Below are positions 1 through 9,086 of a stretch of DNA of 64,000 nt, one piece after another. Positions within the stretch are counted from its first letter, which is position 1. Each line of letters begins with the position of its first letter. The notes under the pieces are model-generated. The model was not told the DNA's origin. It did not search any database and saw only the letters and a list, made by a program, of their open reading frames with translations. A program made the position numbers and the translations under genes. Origin of the DNA: Sphingomonas sp. IC-56 (GTDB taxonomy: Bacteria > Pseudomonadota > Alphaproteobacteria > Sphingomonadales > Sphingomonadaceae); contig NZ_JAJNDV010000011.1 of the NCBI RefSeq assembly GCF_021043375.1, forward strand, positions 48,728 through 112,727. Reading direction: 5' to 3'.

Positions 1-3
1 CGA

Positions 4-1668
4 ATGCGCCGACTGTCTGTGCCGCTTTTCCTAGCCATGTTGCCCGCCGCCGCCTTTGCCCAGGACGCGACGCCGGCGCAGACCCCGGCGCAGAAGAACG
101 CGATCATCAATGCCGAACTTCCCGCCGATCAGGCGGCGTTGAAGAGCCATGTGATGTTCCTCGCCTCCGACGCGCTGAAGGGCCGCGAGGCGGGCAGCCC
201 GGAATATGACATCGCCGCGCAATATGTCGCCGCGCAATTCTATGCCGCCGGGCTGAAGCCGATGGGCGACGAAGGCTCCTATCTGCAAAAGGTGCCGCTG
301 GTCAGCTACAAGGCCGCCGACCAGGGCAGCATGCTGGTGACCGGCAAGCGTGGCCCCGTCACGCTGACCTTTGGCGAAGACTATCTGCCCGGCGCCAATC
401 CGGAATCGCCGACTTTCAACCTGACGGCGCCGGTCGTGTTCGTCGGCTATGGCATCGAGGGCCTGGGCCGCAACGATTACAAGGGCATCAATGCCAAGGG
501 GAAGATCGTCGCCTTCTTCCCCGGCGCACCCAGCAGCTTCCCCGAAGAGGAAGGCGCCCACTTCTCCAGCGCGGCGAGCAAGGCCGAGATCGCCGCACGC
601 CATGGCGCGGTCGGCTATATCCAGCTGGAATCGACCCGCACCGGGCGCGGCAGCTATCCCGTGGCGATGATGCGCGCCAGCTGGGACCGCCCGCGCGTTA
701 CCTGGGGCAATCCCAACGGCACCGGCCATATCGCCGTGCCCGGCGTGCCTTCGCTCGGCATTCTGAGCAAGGCGGGCGCCGCCAAGCTGTTCGCCGGCGC
801 CCGCACGCCCTGGACCACGATTGCCAAGCAGGCCGAAAAGGACGGCGCGGTGTTCAAGGCAATCGACCTGCCGGGCAAGCTGACCGTCACTTCCAAGACC
901 GCGCTCACCCCGATGACCAGCTATAACGTGGCCGGTTACCTTCCCGGCAGCGACCCCAAGCTGGCCGGCGAAGTCGTCGTGCTTTCCGGCCATCTCGACC
1001 ATGTCGGCGTGGGCAAGGCGAACGCGCAGGGCGACACCATCTATAACGGCGCGCTGGACGACGCGGTCGGCATCGCCTCGCTGATCGAAGAGGCCAAGCG
1101 CTTCAAGAACGCGGAGACCAAGCCGCGCCGCTCGATCCTGTTCCTGGCCGTGACCGCCGAGGAAAAGGGGCTGATCGGTTCCGATTACTACGCCAACCAC
1201 CCGACCGTGCCGGGCACCATCGTCGCCAACGTCAATCTCGACATGCCGATCATCACCTACAAGTTCCAGGACGTGGTGGTGTATGGCGCACAGCACTCGA
1301 CGCTGGGGCCCATCGTGGAAAAGGCGGGCGCGGCGATCGGCGTGACGCTGTCGGAAGATCCGCTGCCCGGCGAATCGATCTTCACGCGTTCGGATCACTA
1401 TAACTTCGTGAAGAAGGGCGTGCCCTCGGTCTTCCTGTGGCCGGGTGCCGGTGGCCCGGGCCGCGCGGCGATCGATGACTTCATGAAGAACCATTATCAT
1501 CAGGCGTCCGACCAGATCGGCATCGTGCCCATCAACTGGGAATCGGGCGTGCGCTTCGTTGACGTGAACTACCGCATCGCCCGCGAGATTGCCGATGGCG
1601 ACCAGCGGCCGATGTGGAACAAGGGCGACTTCTTCGGGACCTTCTATAACGGTCCCGGCGCCAAGTGA
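4..1668 (+). CDS. Secreted M28 family metallopeptidase (first of a tandem pair)
   Basis: A 554-residue exported zinc peptidase, probably an aminopeptidase acting in the periplasm. An N-terminal signal peptide ends near AAAFAQ (about residue 20). The middle third (about 120-290) looks like a PA-type insert, and the catalytic M28 core follows. Likely zinc ligands are visible: H330 in SGHLDH, D352 in LDDAVG, E386/E387 in TAEEKG, D413 in NLDMP and H499 in NHYHQ. The start at base 4 is kept because the signal peptide begins there; any promoter lies outside the window. Its stop overlaps the start of a close paralogue. The substrate is unknown. Confidence 0.9.
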   Translation: MRRLSVPLFLAMLPAAAFAQDATPAQTPAQKNAIINAELPADQAALKSHVMFLASDALKGREAGSPEYDIAAQYVAAQFYAAGLKPMGDEGSYLQKVPLVSYKAADQGSMLVTGKRGPVTLTFGEDYLPGANPESPTFNLTAPVVFVGYGIEGLGRNDYKGINAKGKIVAFFPGAPSSFPEEEGAHFSSAASKAEIAARHGAVGYIQLESTRTGRGSYPVAMMRASWDRPRVTWGNPNGTGHIAVPGVPSLGILSKAGAAKLFAGARTPWTTIAKQAEKDGAVFKAIDLPGKLTVTSKTALTPMTSYNVAGYLPGSDPKLAGEVVVLSGHLDHVGVGKANAQGDTIYNGALDDAVGIASLIEEAKRFKNAETKPRRSILFLAVTAEEKGLIGSDYYANHPTVPGTIVANVNLDMPIITYKFQDVVVYGAQHSTLGPIVEKAGAAIGVTLSEDPLPGESIFTRSDHYNFVKKGVPSVFLWPGAGGPGRAAIDDFMKNHYHQASDQIGIVPINWESGVRFVDVNYRIAREIADGDQRPMWNKGDFFGTFYNGPGAK

Positions 1669-3290
1669 GGATGCCGGTGCGGATGGCGGCGGGGCTGGCG
1701 GCAGCCCTGCTTGTCCTGCTGCCTTCCGCCCGGGCGCAACAGCTTCCCCCGGAACAGGCGGCGCTCAAGGCGCATGTCCAGTTCCTTGCCGCCGACAGCC
1801 TGCATGGGCGTGAGGCGGGTACGCGCGACTATGACATCGCCGCCGATTATGTGGCGGCGCAGATGCTGGGCGCGGGATTGAAGCCGGCGGGATCGGACGG
1901 CAGCTGGTTTCAGCCGGTCCGGCTGGTCGGCTACCGCCCGACCGACAAGGCGAAATGGTCGCTGACCCGCGCGGGCAAGCCGGTGCCGCTCGCCTACGGT
2001 ACCGATTTCCTGAACGAGCCCGTGCCCAGCGCCGCCGACTTTGCCGCGCAGGGGGCGATGGTGTTCGCCGGCTATGGCATCGTCGACGCGGCGAGCGGGC
2101 GCGACGATTATCAGGGGCTGGACGTGCGCGGAAAGATCGTTGCGATCTTCGCCGGTGTGCCCAAGGGCCTGTCCACCGACATCGCCGCGCATTTCGGCAA
2201 TGACGATCAAAAGGCGCGGCTGGCCCAAGCGCGCGGCGCAAAGGCGGTGCTGATCCTGGAGTCCGCCACGCGCCGCGCCGATTACGCGTTCGAGGGGCTG
2301 GCACCCTATTGGGACTATGAGCGATTCGGCTGGGTCGGGGCGGACGGCAAGCCGAACATGATCGCGCCCGGCGCGCCGGTGGTGGGCTATGTCAGCCGCG
2401 CGGGTGCGGAAAAGCTGTTCGCCGGATCGCGCCTGAACTGGCGCGCGGTGATGGCGGCGGAGGAAAGCGGCGCGACGCTCCCCACCGGGCCGCTTGCCGG
2501 CACGCTGCGCGTCGCCAACCCTACCCGCACGCGCATGCTCGAGAGCCGCAACGTGGTGGGCGTGATCGAGGGCAGCGATCCGGTGCTCAAGCACCAGTAT
2601 CTCGTGCTGTCGGCGCATCTCGACCATGTCGGGGTGGGGCAGGCGGTGAATGGCGACAAGATCTACAATGGCGCGATGGACAATGCCGCGGGCATCGCCA
2701 CCATCCTGGAGGTCGCGCGCCGCTTCCAGGCCGATGGCGTGAAGCCGCGCCGCTCGATCCTGTTCGTGGCGCTGACTGCCGAGGAAAAGGGGCTGGTCGG
2801 CTCCAGCTATTTCGCCGCCTATCCCACCGTGCCGCGCCAGGGGCTGGTCGCCGACCTCAATCTCGACATGCCGATCCTGACCTATCCGCTCCAGGACCTG
2901 GTGGTGCTGGGCGGCGAACGTTCGACGCTGGGGCCTGCGGTCGCGGCCGCGGCGGCGGGGGAGGGGCTGAAGGTCGTGCCCGATCCCGCGCCCGAGGAGA
3001 TGTTCTTCGTCCGCTCCGACCATTACAGCTTCGTGCAGGCCGGAATCCCGTCGGTGTCGGTGGATACCGGTCCGGGTGGACAGGGGGCGGCGCAGCAGCG
3101 ACTGTTCCTCGACAATGACTATCACCAGCCCTCCGACCAGTTGGATCTGCCCTTCGATTGGGCTTCGGCGGCCAAGTTCATGCGAGTGAACTACGCCGCC
3201 GCGCGCGCCATCGCGGATGCCGACGAGCGGCCGCGGTGGAACAAGGGTGACTTCTTCGGCACGCTGTTCGGCGGCCATGGCGCGGACTAA
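1665..3290 (+). CDS. Secreted M28 family metallopeptidase (second of a tandem pair)
   Basis: A 541-residue paralogue of the preceding gene, with the same order: signal peptide ending near ARAQQ, REAG-containing N-terminal region, PA-like insert, then the M28 core with SAHLDHVGVG, MDNAAG, TAEEKGLVGS, NLDMP, SDHYSF and DYHQPSDQ. Both copies end in nearly the same NKGDFFGT motif, which supports tandem duplication. The start used is GTG at 1665, overlapping the upstream stop as GTGA; ATG at 1671 is a good alternative that changes the protein by two residues. Translational coupling with the first peptidase is likely. The zinc ligands appear intact, so both copies should be active. Confidence 0.88.
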   Translation: MRMPVRMAAGLAAALLVLLPSARAQQLPPEQAALKAHVQFLAADSLHGREAGTRDYDIAADYVAAQMLGAGLKPAGSDGSWFQPVRLVGYRPTDKAKWSLTRAGKPVPLAYGTDFLNEPVPSAADFAAQGAMVFAGYGIVDAASGRDDYQGLDVRGKIVAIFAGVPKGLSTDIAAHFGNDDQKARLAQARGAKAVLILESATRRADYAFEGLAPYWDYERFGWVGADGKPNMIAPGAPVVGYVSRAGAEKLFAGSRLNWRAVMAAEESGATLPTGPLAGTLRVANPTRTRMLESRNVVGVIEGSDPVLKHQYLVLSAHLDHVGVGQAVNGDKIYNGAMDNAAGIATILEVARRFQADGVKPRRSILFVALTAEEKGLVGSSYFAAYPTVPRQGLVADLNLDMPILTYPLQDLVVLGGERSTLGPAVAAAAAGEGLKVVPDPAPEEMFFVRSDHYSFVQAGIPSVSVDTGPGGQGAAQQRLFLDNDYHQPSDQLDLPFDWASAAKFMRVNYAAARAIADADERPRWNKGDFFGTLFGGHGAD

Positions 3291-3298
3291 GGCTCTAG

Positions 3299-3319
3299 TC
3301 CTCCCGCGGAGGGGGAGGA
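3299..3319. repeat. CCTCCC-type hairpin after the M28 pair
   Basis: TCCTCCC (3299-3305) and GGGAGGA (3313-3319) form a 7-bp stem with a 7-base loop, just after the second peptidase stop. No T-run follows, so it is a weak terminator candidate at best. It is the weakest of four similar CCTCCC/GGGAGG hairpins in the window. Confidence 0.5.
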
Positions 3320-3329
3320 TCGGGCTCGC

Positions 3330-4166
3330 ATGCGCCTGCTGATCTTCGGCCCGGGCTACACCGCCGCGCGGCTGATCGCGCGGCTTGCTCCACGCGGCTG
3401 GCGCATTGTCACCGTCACTCGGGACGGCGAGTTGTCGATCGGGGAGCGCGACCGAGTCGCGTTCGAGATCGCCCATGCTACGCACATCCTATCCAGCGTG
3501 CCCCCCGCAGGAGAAGCCGACCCGGTCCTGCAAGCCTATGGCGCCGAACTCGCCGCAGCGTCGGCGTGGGTCGGCTACCTGTCGGCCACCGGCGTGTATG
3601 GCGACACCGGCGGCGCCTGGGTGGATGAGACCGCGCCCACGGGTACGGGCCGCCGCAACGTCCGCGCGCTTGCCGATGCTGGCTGGGCGGCGCTGCCGAA
3701 CGCCCGGGTCTTTCGCCTGCCCGGCATCTACGGCCCGGGGCGCTCGCCGCTGGACCGGGTGCTGCGGGGTGAGGGGCGGCGTATCGACGCGCCGGGGCAG
3801 GTGTTCAGCCGCGTCCATGTCGATGACATCGTGTCGGGGGTGATCGCGGGTTTCGATGCGCCGGTAGGCATCTACAACCTGGCCGATGACGAGCCTGCGC
3901 CGCAGAGCGATGTGATCGCCTATGCCTGCCAGCTACTCGGCTTACCCGTCCCGCCGCTGGTTCCGCTGGAAGATGCCCAACTAAGCCAGCAGGCGCGCGC
4001 CTTCTATACCGAGAGCCGCCGCGTCGCGAACGGTAAGGCCAGGCGCGTGCTGGGCTGGTGCCCGGCCTATCCCAACTACCGGTTGGGCCTGCGCGCCCTT
4101 AGCGCGATGACCAGTCCCGCAATCACCAGCACCGCGCCGCCGCCGGCCAGCAGCGACCAGCGATAA
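3330..4166 (+). CDS. NAD(P)-binding SDR-type epimerase-like protein (YeeZ-like)
   Basis: A 278-residue protein beginning MRLLIFGPGYTA, a dinucleotide-binding glycine motif, followed by SSVPP, the YLSATGVYGDTGG segment typical of extended SDR proteins of the YeeZ/nucleoside-diphosphate-sugar-epimerase group, FRLPGIYGPGRSPLDR and a late GWCPAYPNYRLGL motif where most family members end. Substrate unknown. No in-frame stop occurs at the usual place, so the reading frame continues about 22 residues (Ala/Pro/Ser-rich) and runs 91 bases into the end of the convergent EamA gene. That tail is probably not part of the fold. Confidence 0.8.
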   Translation: MRLLIFGPGYTAARLIARLAPRGWRIVTVTRDGELSIGERDRVAFEIAHATHILSSVPPAGEADPVLQAYGAELAAASAWVGYLSATGVYGDTGGAWVDETAPTGTGRRNVRALADAGWAALPNARVFRLPGIYGPGRSPLDRVLRGEGRRIDAPGQVFSRVHVDDIVSGVIAGFDAPVGIYNLADDEPAPQSDVIAYACQLLGLPVPPLVPLEDAQLSQQARAFYTESRRVANGKARRVLGWCPAYPNYRLGLRALSAMTSPAITSTAPPPASSDQR

Positions 4167-5035
4167 CCCTCGAAGATCGTCGAGAGCAGCATCGCGATCA
4201 CCGGGATCAGCACGCTGGTATAGGCCGCCTTCGCAGGGCCGATGAGGCGGATCAGCTGGTAATAGATGGTGAAGGTCAGCGCGGACCCCAGGACGCCCAG
4301 ATAGAGGATGCCCCCCAGATAGCTCCAGCGCATCTCGAACACTGGTGGGCCGGCCGTGCTCCAGGCGAATGCCGCGTCCACGCCCGCACCGATCAGCATC
4401 GCCCAGCCCAGCGCGGTCGACATCGGATATGCCTTGGCCCAGCGGGTCGCCTGCATGACATTGGCGGTCGAGGCCGCCAGCACGCCTAGTGCCGCCGTGC
4501 CGATGCCGATCAGCGCCGCGCCGGTGCCCGCCGTGCTCAGCCGCGCTTCATGGATGAACAGCAGCGCTACGCCCGCCATCGCCACGACCGATCCGACGAT
4601 CAGCTGCCGGCCCATCCTTTGACCCAGAAACAGCCGCGCGAGGATCGCGTTGGGCACCAGCAGCAGGGCATAGACCACCGCCACCACGCCCGAGGTGATG
4701 TGCAGCTCGGCGCGGTAGACGAAATTGAAGTTGAGCACGAACTGGGCGATCCCCAGGCACGCCGCGAACAGCACGCCGCTGGCCGGGAGCCGCAGCCCGT
4801 CGCCGCGCGCGATCGCCCAGCCGAGCACCACCACGCCCGCCACCAGGAAGCGGTAACAGACCGACCAGCTCGGCGGCACCACCGCCAGCTGATCGCGAAT
4901 CACCAGCCAGGTAGAGCCCCAGATCAGTGTAACCAGTATGAAGGGTATCAACACTTCCAGCCGCGCCGAACGGGGTGGCACGGCCTCTACTGGAGGCTCT
5001 ATCTTGGGCTTTGCGTGGAAGAGGATGCGCCTCAC
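4076..5035 (-). CDS. EamA/DMT-family transporter
   Basis: A 319-residue inner-membrane protein with about ten hydrophobic segments and the DMT motif LIWGSTWLVIRDQ near residues 38-50. The two EamA repeats span roughly 30-165 and 175-312. Such proteins usually export amino acids or other small metabolites. It starts with GTG at 5035, overlapping the threonine aldolase stop by four bases (GTGA), so the two are surely co-translated; threonine or glycine-related export is an inference from that coupling. The 3' end overlaps the convergent SDR gene by 91 bases. Confidence 0.88.
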   Translation of the reverse strand: MRRILFHAKPKIEPPVEAVPPRSARLEVLIPFILVTLIWGSTWLVIRDQLAVVPPSWSVCYRFLVAGVVVLGWAIARGDGLRLPASGVLFAACLGIAQFVLNFNFVYRAELHITSGVVAVVYALLLVPNAILARLFLGQRMGRQLIVGSVVAMAGVALLFIHEARLSTAGTGAALIGIGTAALGVLAASTANVMQATRWAKAYPMSTALGWAMLIGAGVDAAFAWSTAGPPVFEMRWSYLGGILYLGVLGSALTFTIYYQLIRLIGPAKAAYTSVLIPVIAMLLSTIFEGYRWSLLAGGGAVLVIAGLVIALRARRPNR

Positions 5036-6039
5036 GCCAGCTTCGCGATCGCGTCCGCCAGCGTCCGCACCGCCTCCTCCGCATGATCCCAGCTGGTCAC
5101 CAGCCGGACCTCGCCCGGTGCCCAGTCATAGAAATCGAAGCCCAGCCCGCGCAGGCCAGCGGCTTCCTCCGGCGTCGCCTTCAGGAACACTTCGTTGGCC
5201 TGAACCGGATGCACCAGCCGCGCCGGCCCGGCAGCCTCGGCCAGCAGCCGTGCCGCGGCATTGGCGGCGCGGGCATTTTCAAGCCACAGGTCGTTGTCGA
5301 GCATCGCCAGGATCTGCGCCGCGAGATAGCGACCCTTGGACAACAGCAGCCCGGCACGCTTGCGGCGGTACAAGGTCGCGTCGGCAAGCTCGGGCTTGAA
5401 GAACACCAAAGCCTCGGCGCTCATGCCGCCATTCTTGACGAAGCCGAAGCTCAGCGCGTCCACGCCCGCGCGCCAGGTCACGTCGCCGGGATGGCAGCCG
5501 AGATGCGCGACGGCATTGGCGAAGCGCGCCCCGTCCATGTGGAGCCCCAGGCCGCGTTCGCGCGCGACATCGCCGATCGCCGCCACTTCCTCGGGCGTGT
5601 AGACGAGCCCGTACTCGGTGGCGTTGGTGATCGAGATCGCGTGCGGCTGCACCTGGTGCACGTCGTTGCGGATATTGCCGAGCACGGCCCGCAGCGCGTC
5701 AGGCGTGATCTTGGCGCCCTGACCCTCGACCAGCATCAGCTTGGCGCCGTGGGTGTAGAATTCGGGCGCACCGCATTCGTCGTTCTGGATATGCGCGTCG
5801 CGCGAGCAAAGCACGCCGCCATAAGGCGGGCACAGCGCCGCGAGCGCCAGGCAGTTGGCCGCCGTGCCCGATGGCACCCACAGCGCGCGCACCTGTGTGC
5901 CGAACAGGTCGGACAGCTGCCCGTCCAGCTGCTTCGACCAGCGATCGCCATCATAGGCGGTGTCGAGCTGGTTCACCTCCACCATCGCCTGAAGCACTTG
6001 GGGGGAAACCGGAGCGGCATTGTCGGAAAAGAAGCGCAT
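5032..6039 (-). CDS. ltaE: Low-specificity L-threonine aldolase
   Basis: A 335-residue PLP enzyme that cleaves L-threonine or allo-threonine to glycine and acetaldehyde in the cytosol. The beta-eliminating-lyase fold is recognisable from MRFFSDNAAP at the start, the PSGTAAN phosphate-binding segment, HMDGAR with D169, and SFGFVKNGG carrying the PLP lysine K202. The start at ATG 6039 fits the family N-terminus exactly. It is the first gene of a coupled pair with the EamA transporter. It ends only four bases into its neighbour and is separated from the PBP gene by 52 bases on the same strand. Confidence 0.9.
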   Translation of the reverse strand: MRFFSDNAAPVSPQVLQAMVEVNQLDTAYDGDRWSKQLDGQLSDLFGTQVRALWVPSGTAANCLALAALCPPYGGVLCSRDAHIQNDECGAPEFYTHGAKLMLVEGQGAKITPDALRAVLGNIRNDVHQVQPHAISITNATEYGLVYTPEEVAAIGDVARERGLGLHMDGARFANAVAHLGCHPGDVTWRAGVDALSFGFVKNGGMSAEALVFFKPELADATLYRRKRAGLLLSKGRYLAAQILAMLDNDLWLENARAANAAARLLAEAAGPARLVHPVQANEVFLKATPEEAAGLRGLGFDFYDWAPGEVRLVTSWDHAEEAVRTLADAIAKLA

Positions 6040-6091
6040 GCTCAGCCCCTTGGCCCCGCGCGGCGGCTGGCGTCAACCAGTCGCTGGTGCG

Positions 6092-8338
6092 TTAGAAACC
6101 CGGATCGTCCTCCGGCGGCTCTTCTTCGTTCGGCTCCTCGCCACGGCTGCGGCGGGGGCCCCCGCGCCGCGGCAGCGGACCGAGGTCTTCCTCGCCCTCG
6201 TACGGCGCGGCGCGCGGGTCGATCACCTGGGTGTCGATGCCCGCGCCCTCGATCATGTCGCCGACCCCGTTCAGCACATCGTCCAGGCTGACGGCATTGT
6301 CGCCTTCTTCGACAACCGGCGGGGGCGGCGGCAGCTTCAGGTCCATCGCGCGCACCATGAAGTCGCGCCAGATCCGCGCCGGCAATCCGCCGCCCGAGGC
6401 GCCGGGAATGGGCGAATTGTCGTCGTTGCCGATCCACACGCCGACCACCAGGTCGCCGGCCCAGCCGACGAACAGCGCGTCGCGCGCGTCCTGAGTCGTA
6501 CCGGTCTTGCCGAAGGCCGGGATCGGCAGCGCGGCGCTGCGCCCGGTGCCGCCTTCGACCACGGTCGCCAGCAGCGAGCGCAGATCCTCCAGCTCCCCAC
6601 CTGGAATACGGCTGGCGCCACCCAGCCGCTTGGAAAGCCAGTCATCGGCTTCCTCCTGCTGGTCGAGGCCGCTTGGCCGTACCGGATAGCTGCCGTTGGC
6701 GACCGCCGCATAGGCTGCGGTAAGTTCGAGCAGCGACACGCCCGACGTGCCCAGGCCGATCGAAGCATCATTGCCGATCGGCGTCGAGATGCCCAGGTCG
6801 CGCGCCGCCCGCGTCACCGCGCGCACGCCCAGTTCATTGGTCAGCCGTGCCGCCACCACATTGCTCGACTTGGCGAACGCCTGGCGCAGCGTGATGCGCC
6901 CGGCATAGCGTCCGTCGCTGTTGGCCGGTTTCCAGTCGCCGATCGTGACGGGCGTATCGTCCACCATCGTGTCGGGCGTCATGCCCGAGCGCAGCGCGGC
7001 CAGGTACACGAACAGCTTGAAGGTCGATCCGGGCTGGCGCCGCGCCTGGGTGGCGCGGTTGAAGGGGCTTTGGCCGTAGTTGCGCCCGCCGACCATCGCG
7101 ACCACGCGCCCGTCGGGCCGCATCGCGACCATCGCCACCTGGGTGCCGCGAAGCCCGGCGCTCTTCACCACCCGCTCGGCAGTTTGTTGGAGCTTGGCGT
7201 CAAGCGTGGTGCGCACTTCCTGCTCGGTGGCGACACCGCCGGCGCGGTCGCGCGCCTGGGGCAGCACCCAGTCGGCGAAATAGGTGCCGTTGGGCAGTTC
7301 CGTGCTCTTGCTCACCCGCAGCACCGCCGGGCGGACCCGCCGCGCCTCGCGCTCCGTCAGGAGCCCGGCATCGACCATCGCGCCGATCACCAGCTTCTGC
7401 CGCTCGCGCGCGCCGGCCAGGTTGCTGGTTGGGGCCAGCCGCGAAGGCGCCTTGACCAGCCCTGCGAGCATGCTCGCCTGGCTCACCGTCATGCGCTCAG
7501 GCTCGACGCTGAAATAATGCTGAGAAGCGGCCCGCAGGCCATAGGCATTGTCGCCGAAATACACGTTCGACAGGTAGCGCGACAGGATCTCGTCCTTGGT
7601 CAGCCAGGCTTCCAGCCAGAAGGCGATCAACACTTCCTGGAATTTGCGGGTCGCGGTGCGGTCCATGGTCAGGAACGCGTTCTTCGCCAGCTGCTGCGTG
7701 ATCGTGCTGGCGCCCTGCGAGCGGCCGTCCGAAGTGGTATTGTGCCATGCCGCGCGCAGAATGCCGCGCGGATCGACGCCCCAATGGCTGTAGAAACGCC
7801 GATCCTCGATCGCCACGAACGCGTCGCGGACATGCTCGGGCAGCTTGGACACGTCGACGGGATCGCCGATCACGCCGCCGCGCCGCGCGATCGGCGTGCC
7901 GTCGTTCGCCAGCAGAGTGATGGAAGGTGGCACCGGCGGCTGGAGCGACTTGTTCAGCGGTGCTGTCACCGCCAGCCAGCCCACCGCCACGAAGAACAGC
8001 AGGAGCAGCGCGGCGATGCCGCGGCTGATCCACCGCAGGACGTTGCGCCGACGGCGGGGCGGGGCGGGCAGGTTGGTGGAATAGTCCTCCGGCTCGTACG
8101 CGCCGGCTTCGGGCGGCGGCGGCGTGGGCGGAGGTGGCGGCGCTGGCGGCGCCTGACGATAGGACGTGCCGGCGTTGGGAAACGCTTCGCGGAACGACGG
8201 CAGCCCGCCCGTCAGGTCAAGCGGTTCGGGGCGCGGGGCGCTTACCGGGCGCCAGTCCCGCGCCGCTTCGCCCTCGTCTTCCGACACGCGCCGCCGCAGG
8301 GTAAATCTTGTGTCGTCAGAGCCGGAGTCACGCGCCAT
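6092..8338 (-). CDS. Class A (bifunctional) penicillin-binding protein, PBP1A type
   Basis: A 748-residue membrane-anchored peptidoglycan synthase. A long Arg/Pro-rich cytoplasmic tail (1-100) precedes one transmembrane helix (about 104-124). The glycosyltransferase domain (about 140-310) carries IEDRRFYSHWG with catalytic E178 and QGASTITQQLAKN. The transpeptidase domain (about 380-640) has all three motifs: S438-TFK, SSN at 491-493 and KTGT at 611-614. The C-terminus is acidic with an Arg-rich stretch. The proline-rich segment around 63-77 is notable. An HNH endonuclease gene lies 80 bases upstream on the same strand. Confidence 0.95.
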   Translation of the reverse strand: MARDSGSDDTRFTLRRRVSEDEGEAARDWRPVSAPRPEPLDLTGGLPSFREAFPNAGTSYRQAPPAPPPPPTPPPPEAGAYEPEDYSTNLPAPPRRRRNVLRWISRGIAALLLLFFVAVGWLAVTAPLNKSLQPPVPPSITLLANDGTPIARRGGVIGDPVDVSKLPEHVRDAFVAIEDRRFYSHWGVDPRGILRAAWHNTTSDGRSQGASTITQQLAKNAFLTMDRTATRKFQEVLIAFWLEAWLTKDEILSRYLSNVYFGDNAYGLRAASQHYFSVEPERMTVSQASMLAGLVKAPSRLAPTSNLAGARERQKLVIGAMVDAGLLTEREARRVRPAVLRVSKSTELPNGTYFADWVLPQARDRAGGVATEQEVRTTLDAKLQQTAERVVKSAGLRGTQVAMVAMRPDGRVVAMVGGRNYGQSPFNRATQARRQPGSTFKLFVYLAALRSGMTPDTMVDDTPVTIGDWKPANSDGRYAGRITLRQAFAKSSNVVAARLTNELGVRAVTRAARDLGISTPIGNDASIGLGTSGVSLLELTAAYAAVANGSYPVRPSGLDQQEEADDWLSKRLGGASRIPGGELEDLRSLLATVVEGGTGRSAALPIPAFGKTGTTQDARDALFVGWAGDLVVGVWIGNDDNSPIPGASGGGLPARIWRDFMVRAMDLKLPPPPPVVEEGDNAVSLDDVLNGVGDMIEGAGIDTQVIDPRAAPYEGEEDLGPLPRRGGPRRSRGEEPNEEEPPEDDPGF

Positions 8339-8418
8339 CCACTAATCCTAGGAGATCGCCGTACCGGTTTCAAAGGCTTAACGGCGACGTGTGCTAGTAA
8401 AGTGATACAGCGTGATGC

Positions 8419-8985
8419 TCAAGCCTCCAGCTCGACGTCCCAGTACAACCAGTCGCGCCAGGTCTCATGCAGGTGGTGCGGGGGGAAGCGGCGGCCATGT
8501 TCCTGCAACTGCCAGCTGGTCGGACGAATCGGCCGGATATGGAGCGGCATCGCTGCTTCTTTGGGAGTGCGTCCGCCCTTGCGGAGGTTGCATGGCGCGC
8601 AGGCCGTCGCGACATTCTCCCAAGTGGTGCGGCCGCCCTGGGCCCTGGGTATCACGTGATCAAAGGTCAGGTCGCGCGGGGAGCCGCAATATTGGCAGCT
8701 GAACTTGTCGCGCAGGAACAGGTTGAAACGGGTAAAGGCGGGGAATTGCGAAGGTCGAACATATTGCTTGAGCGCGATAACCGAAGGGAGCTTCAGCCTC
8801 GCGGTGGGACTTCGCACCTCGCGTTCGTAATAGGAGACGACGTCGACGCGTTCGAGGAACAATGCCTTGATCGCGGTTTGCCATGGCCAGACGCTGAGCG
8901 GATAATAACTGAGCGGCGTATAGTCGGCGTTCAGCACCAGCGCGGGGCAGCTGTCCGGATGGCGGATCAGATCGGGATGGTACAT
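8419..8985 (-). CDS. HNH endonuclease domain protein
   Basis: A 188-residue protein with a central HNH/zinc-ribbon nuclease fold: FSCQYCG, then LTFDHVIPRAQGG, ENVATACAPCN. The two CxxC pairs should bind structural zinc and the DH and N residues form the beta-beta-alpha-metal active site. The N-terminus begins with a conserved ALVLNADYTPLSYYPLS stretch that is typical of this housekeeping subfamily of McrA-like proteins. Its role is unknown; the family is often next to cell-wall or tRNA genes and is not by itself evidence of a mobile element. It is divergent from gluQ. Confidence 0.88.
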   Translation of the reverse strand: MYHPDLIRHPDSCPALVLNADYTPLSYYPLSVWPWQTAIKALFLERVDVVSYYEREVRSPTARLKLPSVIALKQYVRPSQFPAFTRFNLFLRDKFSCQYCGSPRDLTFDHVIPRAQGGRTTWENVATACAPCNLRKGGRTPKEAAMPLHIRPIRPTSWQLQEHGRRFPPHHLHETWRDWLYWDVELEA

Positions 8986-9086
8986 GCAGTCCCTCGCCCT
9001 GATTGTTACGCCGCGCTGTCTTTGCCAACAAGCGTGACGCCGTCATGACAGCACAGCCGCTGACTCGCGGTCAAGGCCCCGAAACC

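Noticed and set aside
1644..3485. A 613-codon antisense frame over the second M28 peptidase
   Set aside because: The forward gene has all zinc ligands; the reverse product has no recognisable motif and an Arg/His-rich composition typical of antisense frames.
6020..8659. An 879-codon open frame antisense to the PBP and HNH genes
   Set aside because: It lies wholly opposite strongly supported genes with intact motifs; such long antisense frames are common in GC-rich DNA, and its translation is low-complexity Arg/His/Ala-rich.
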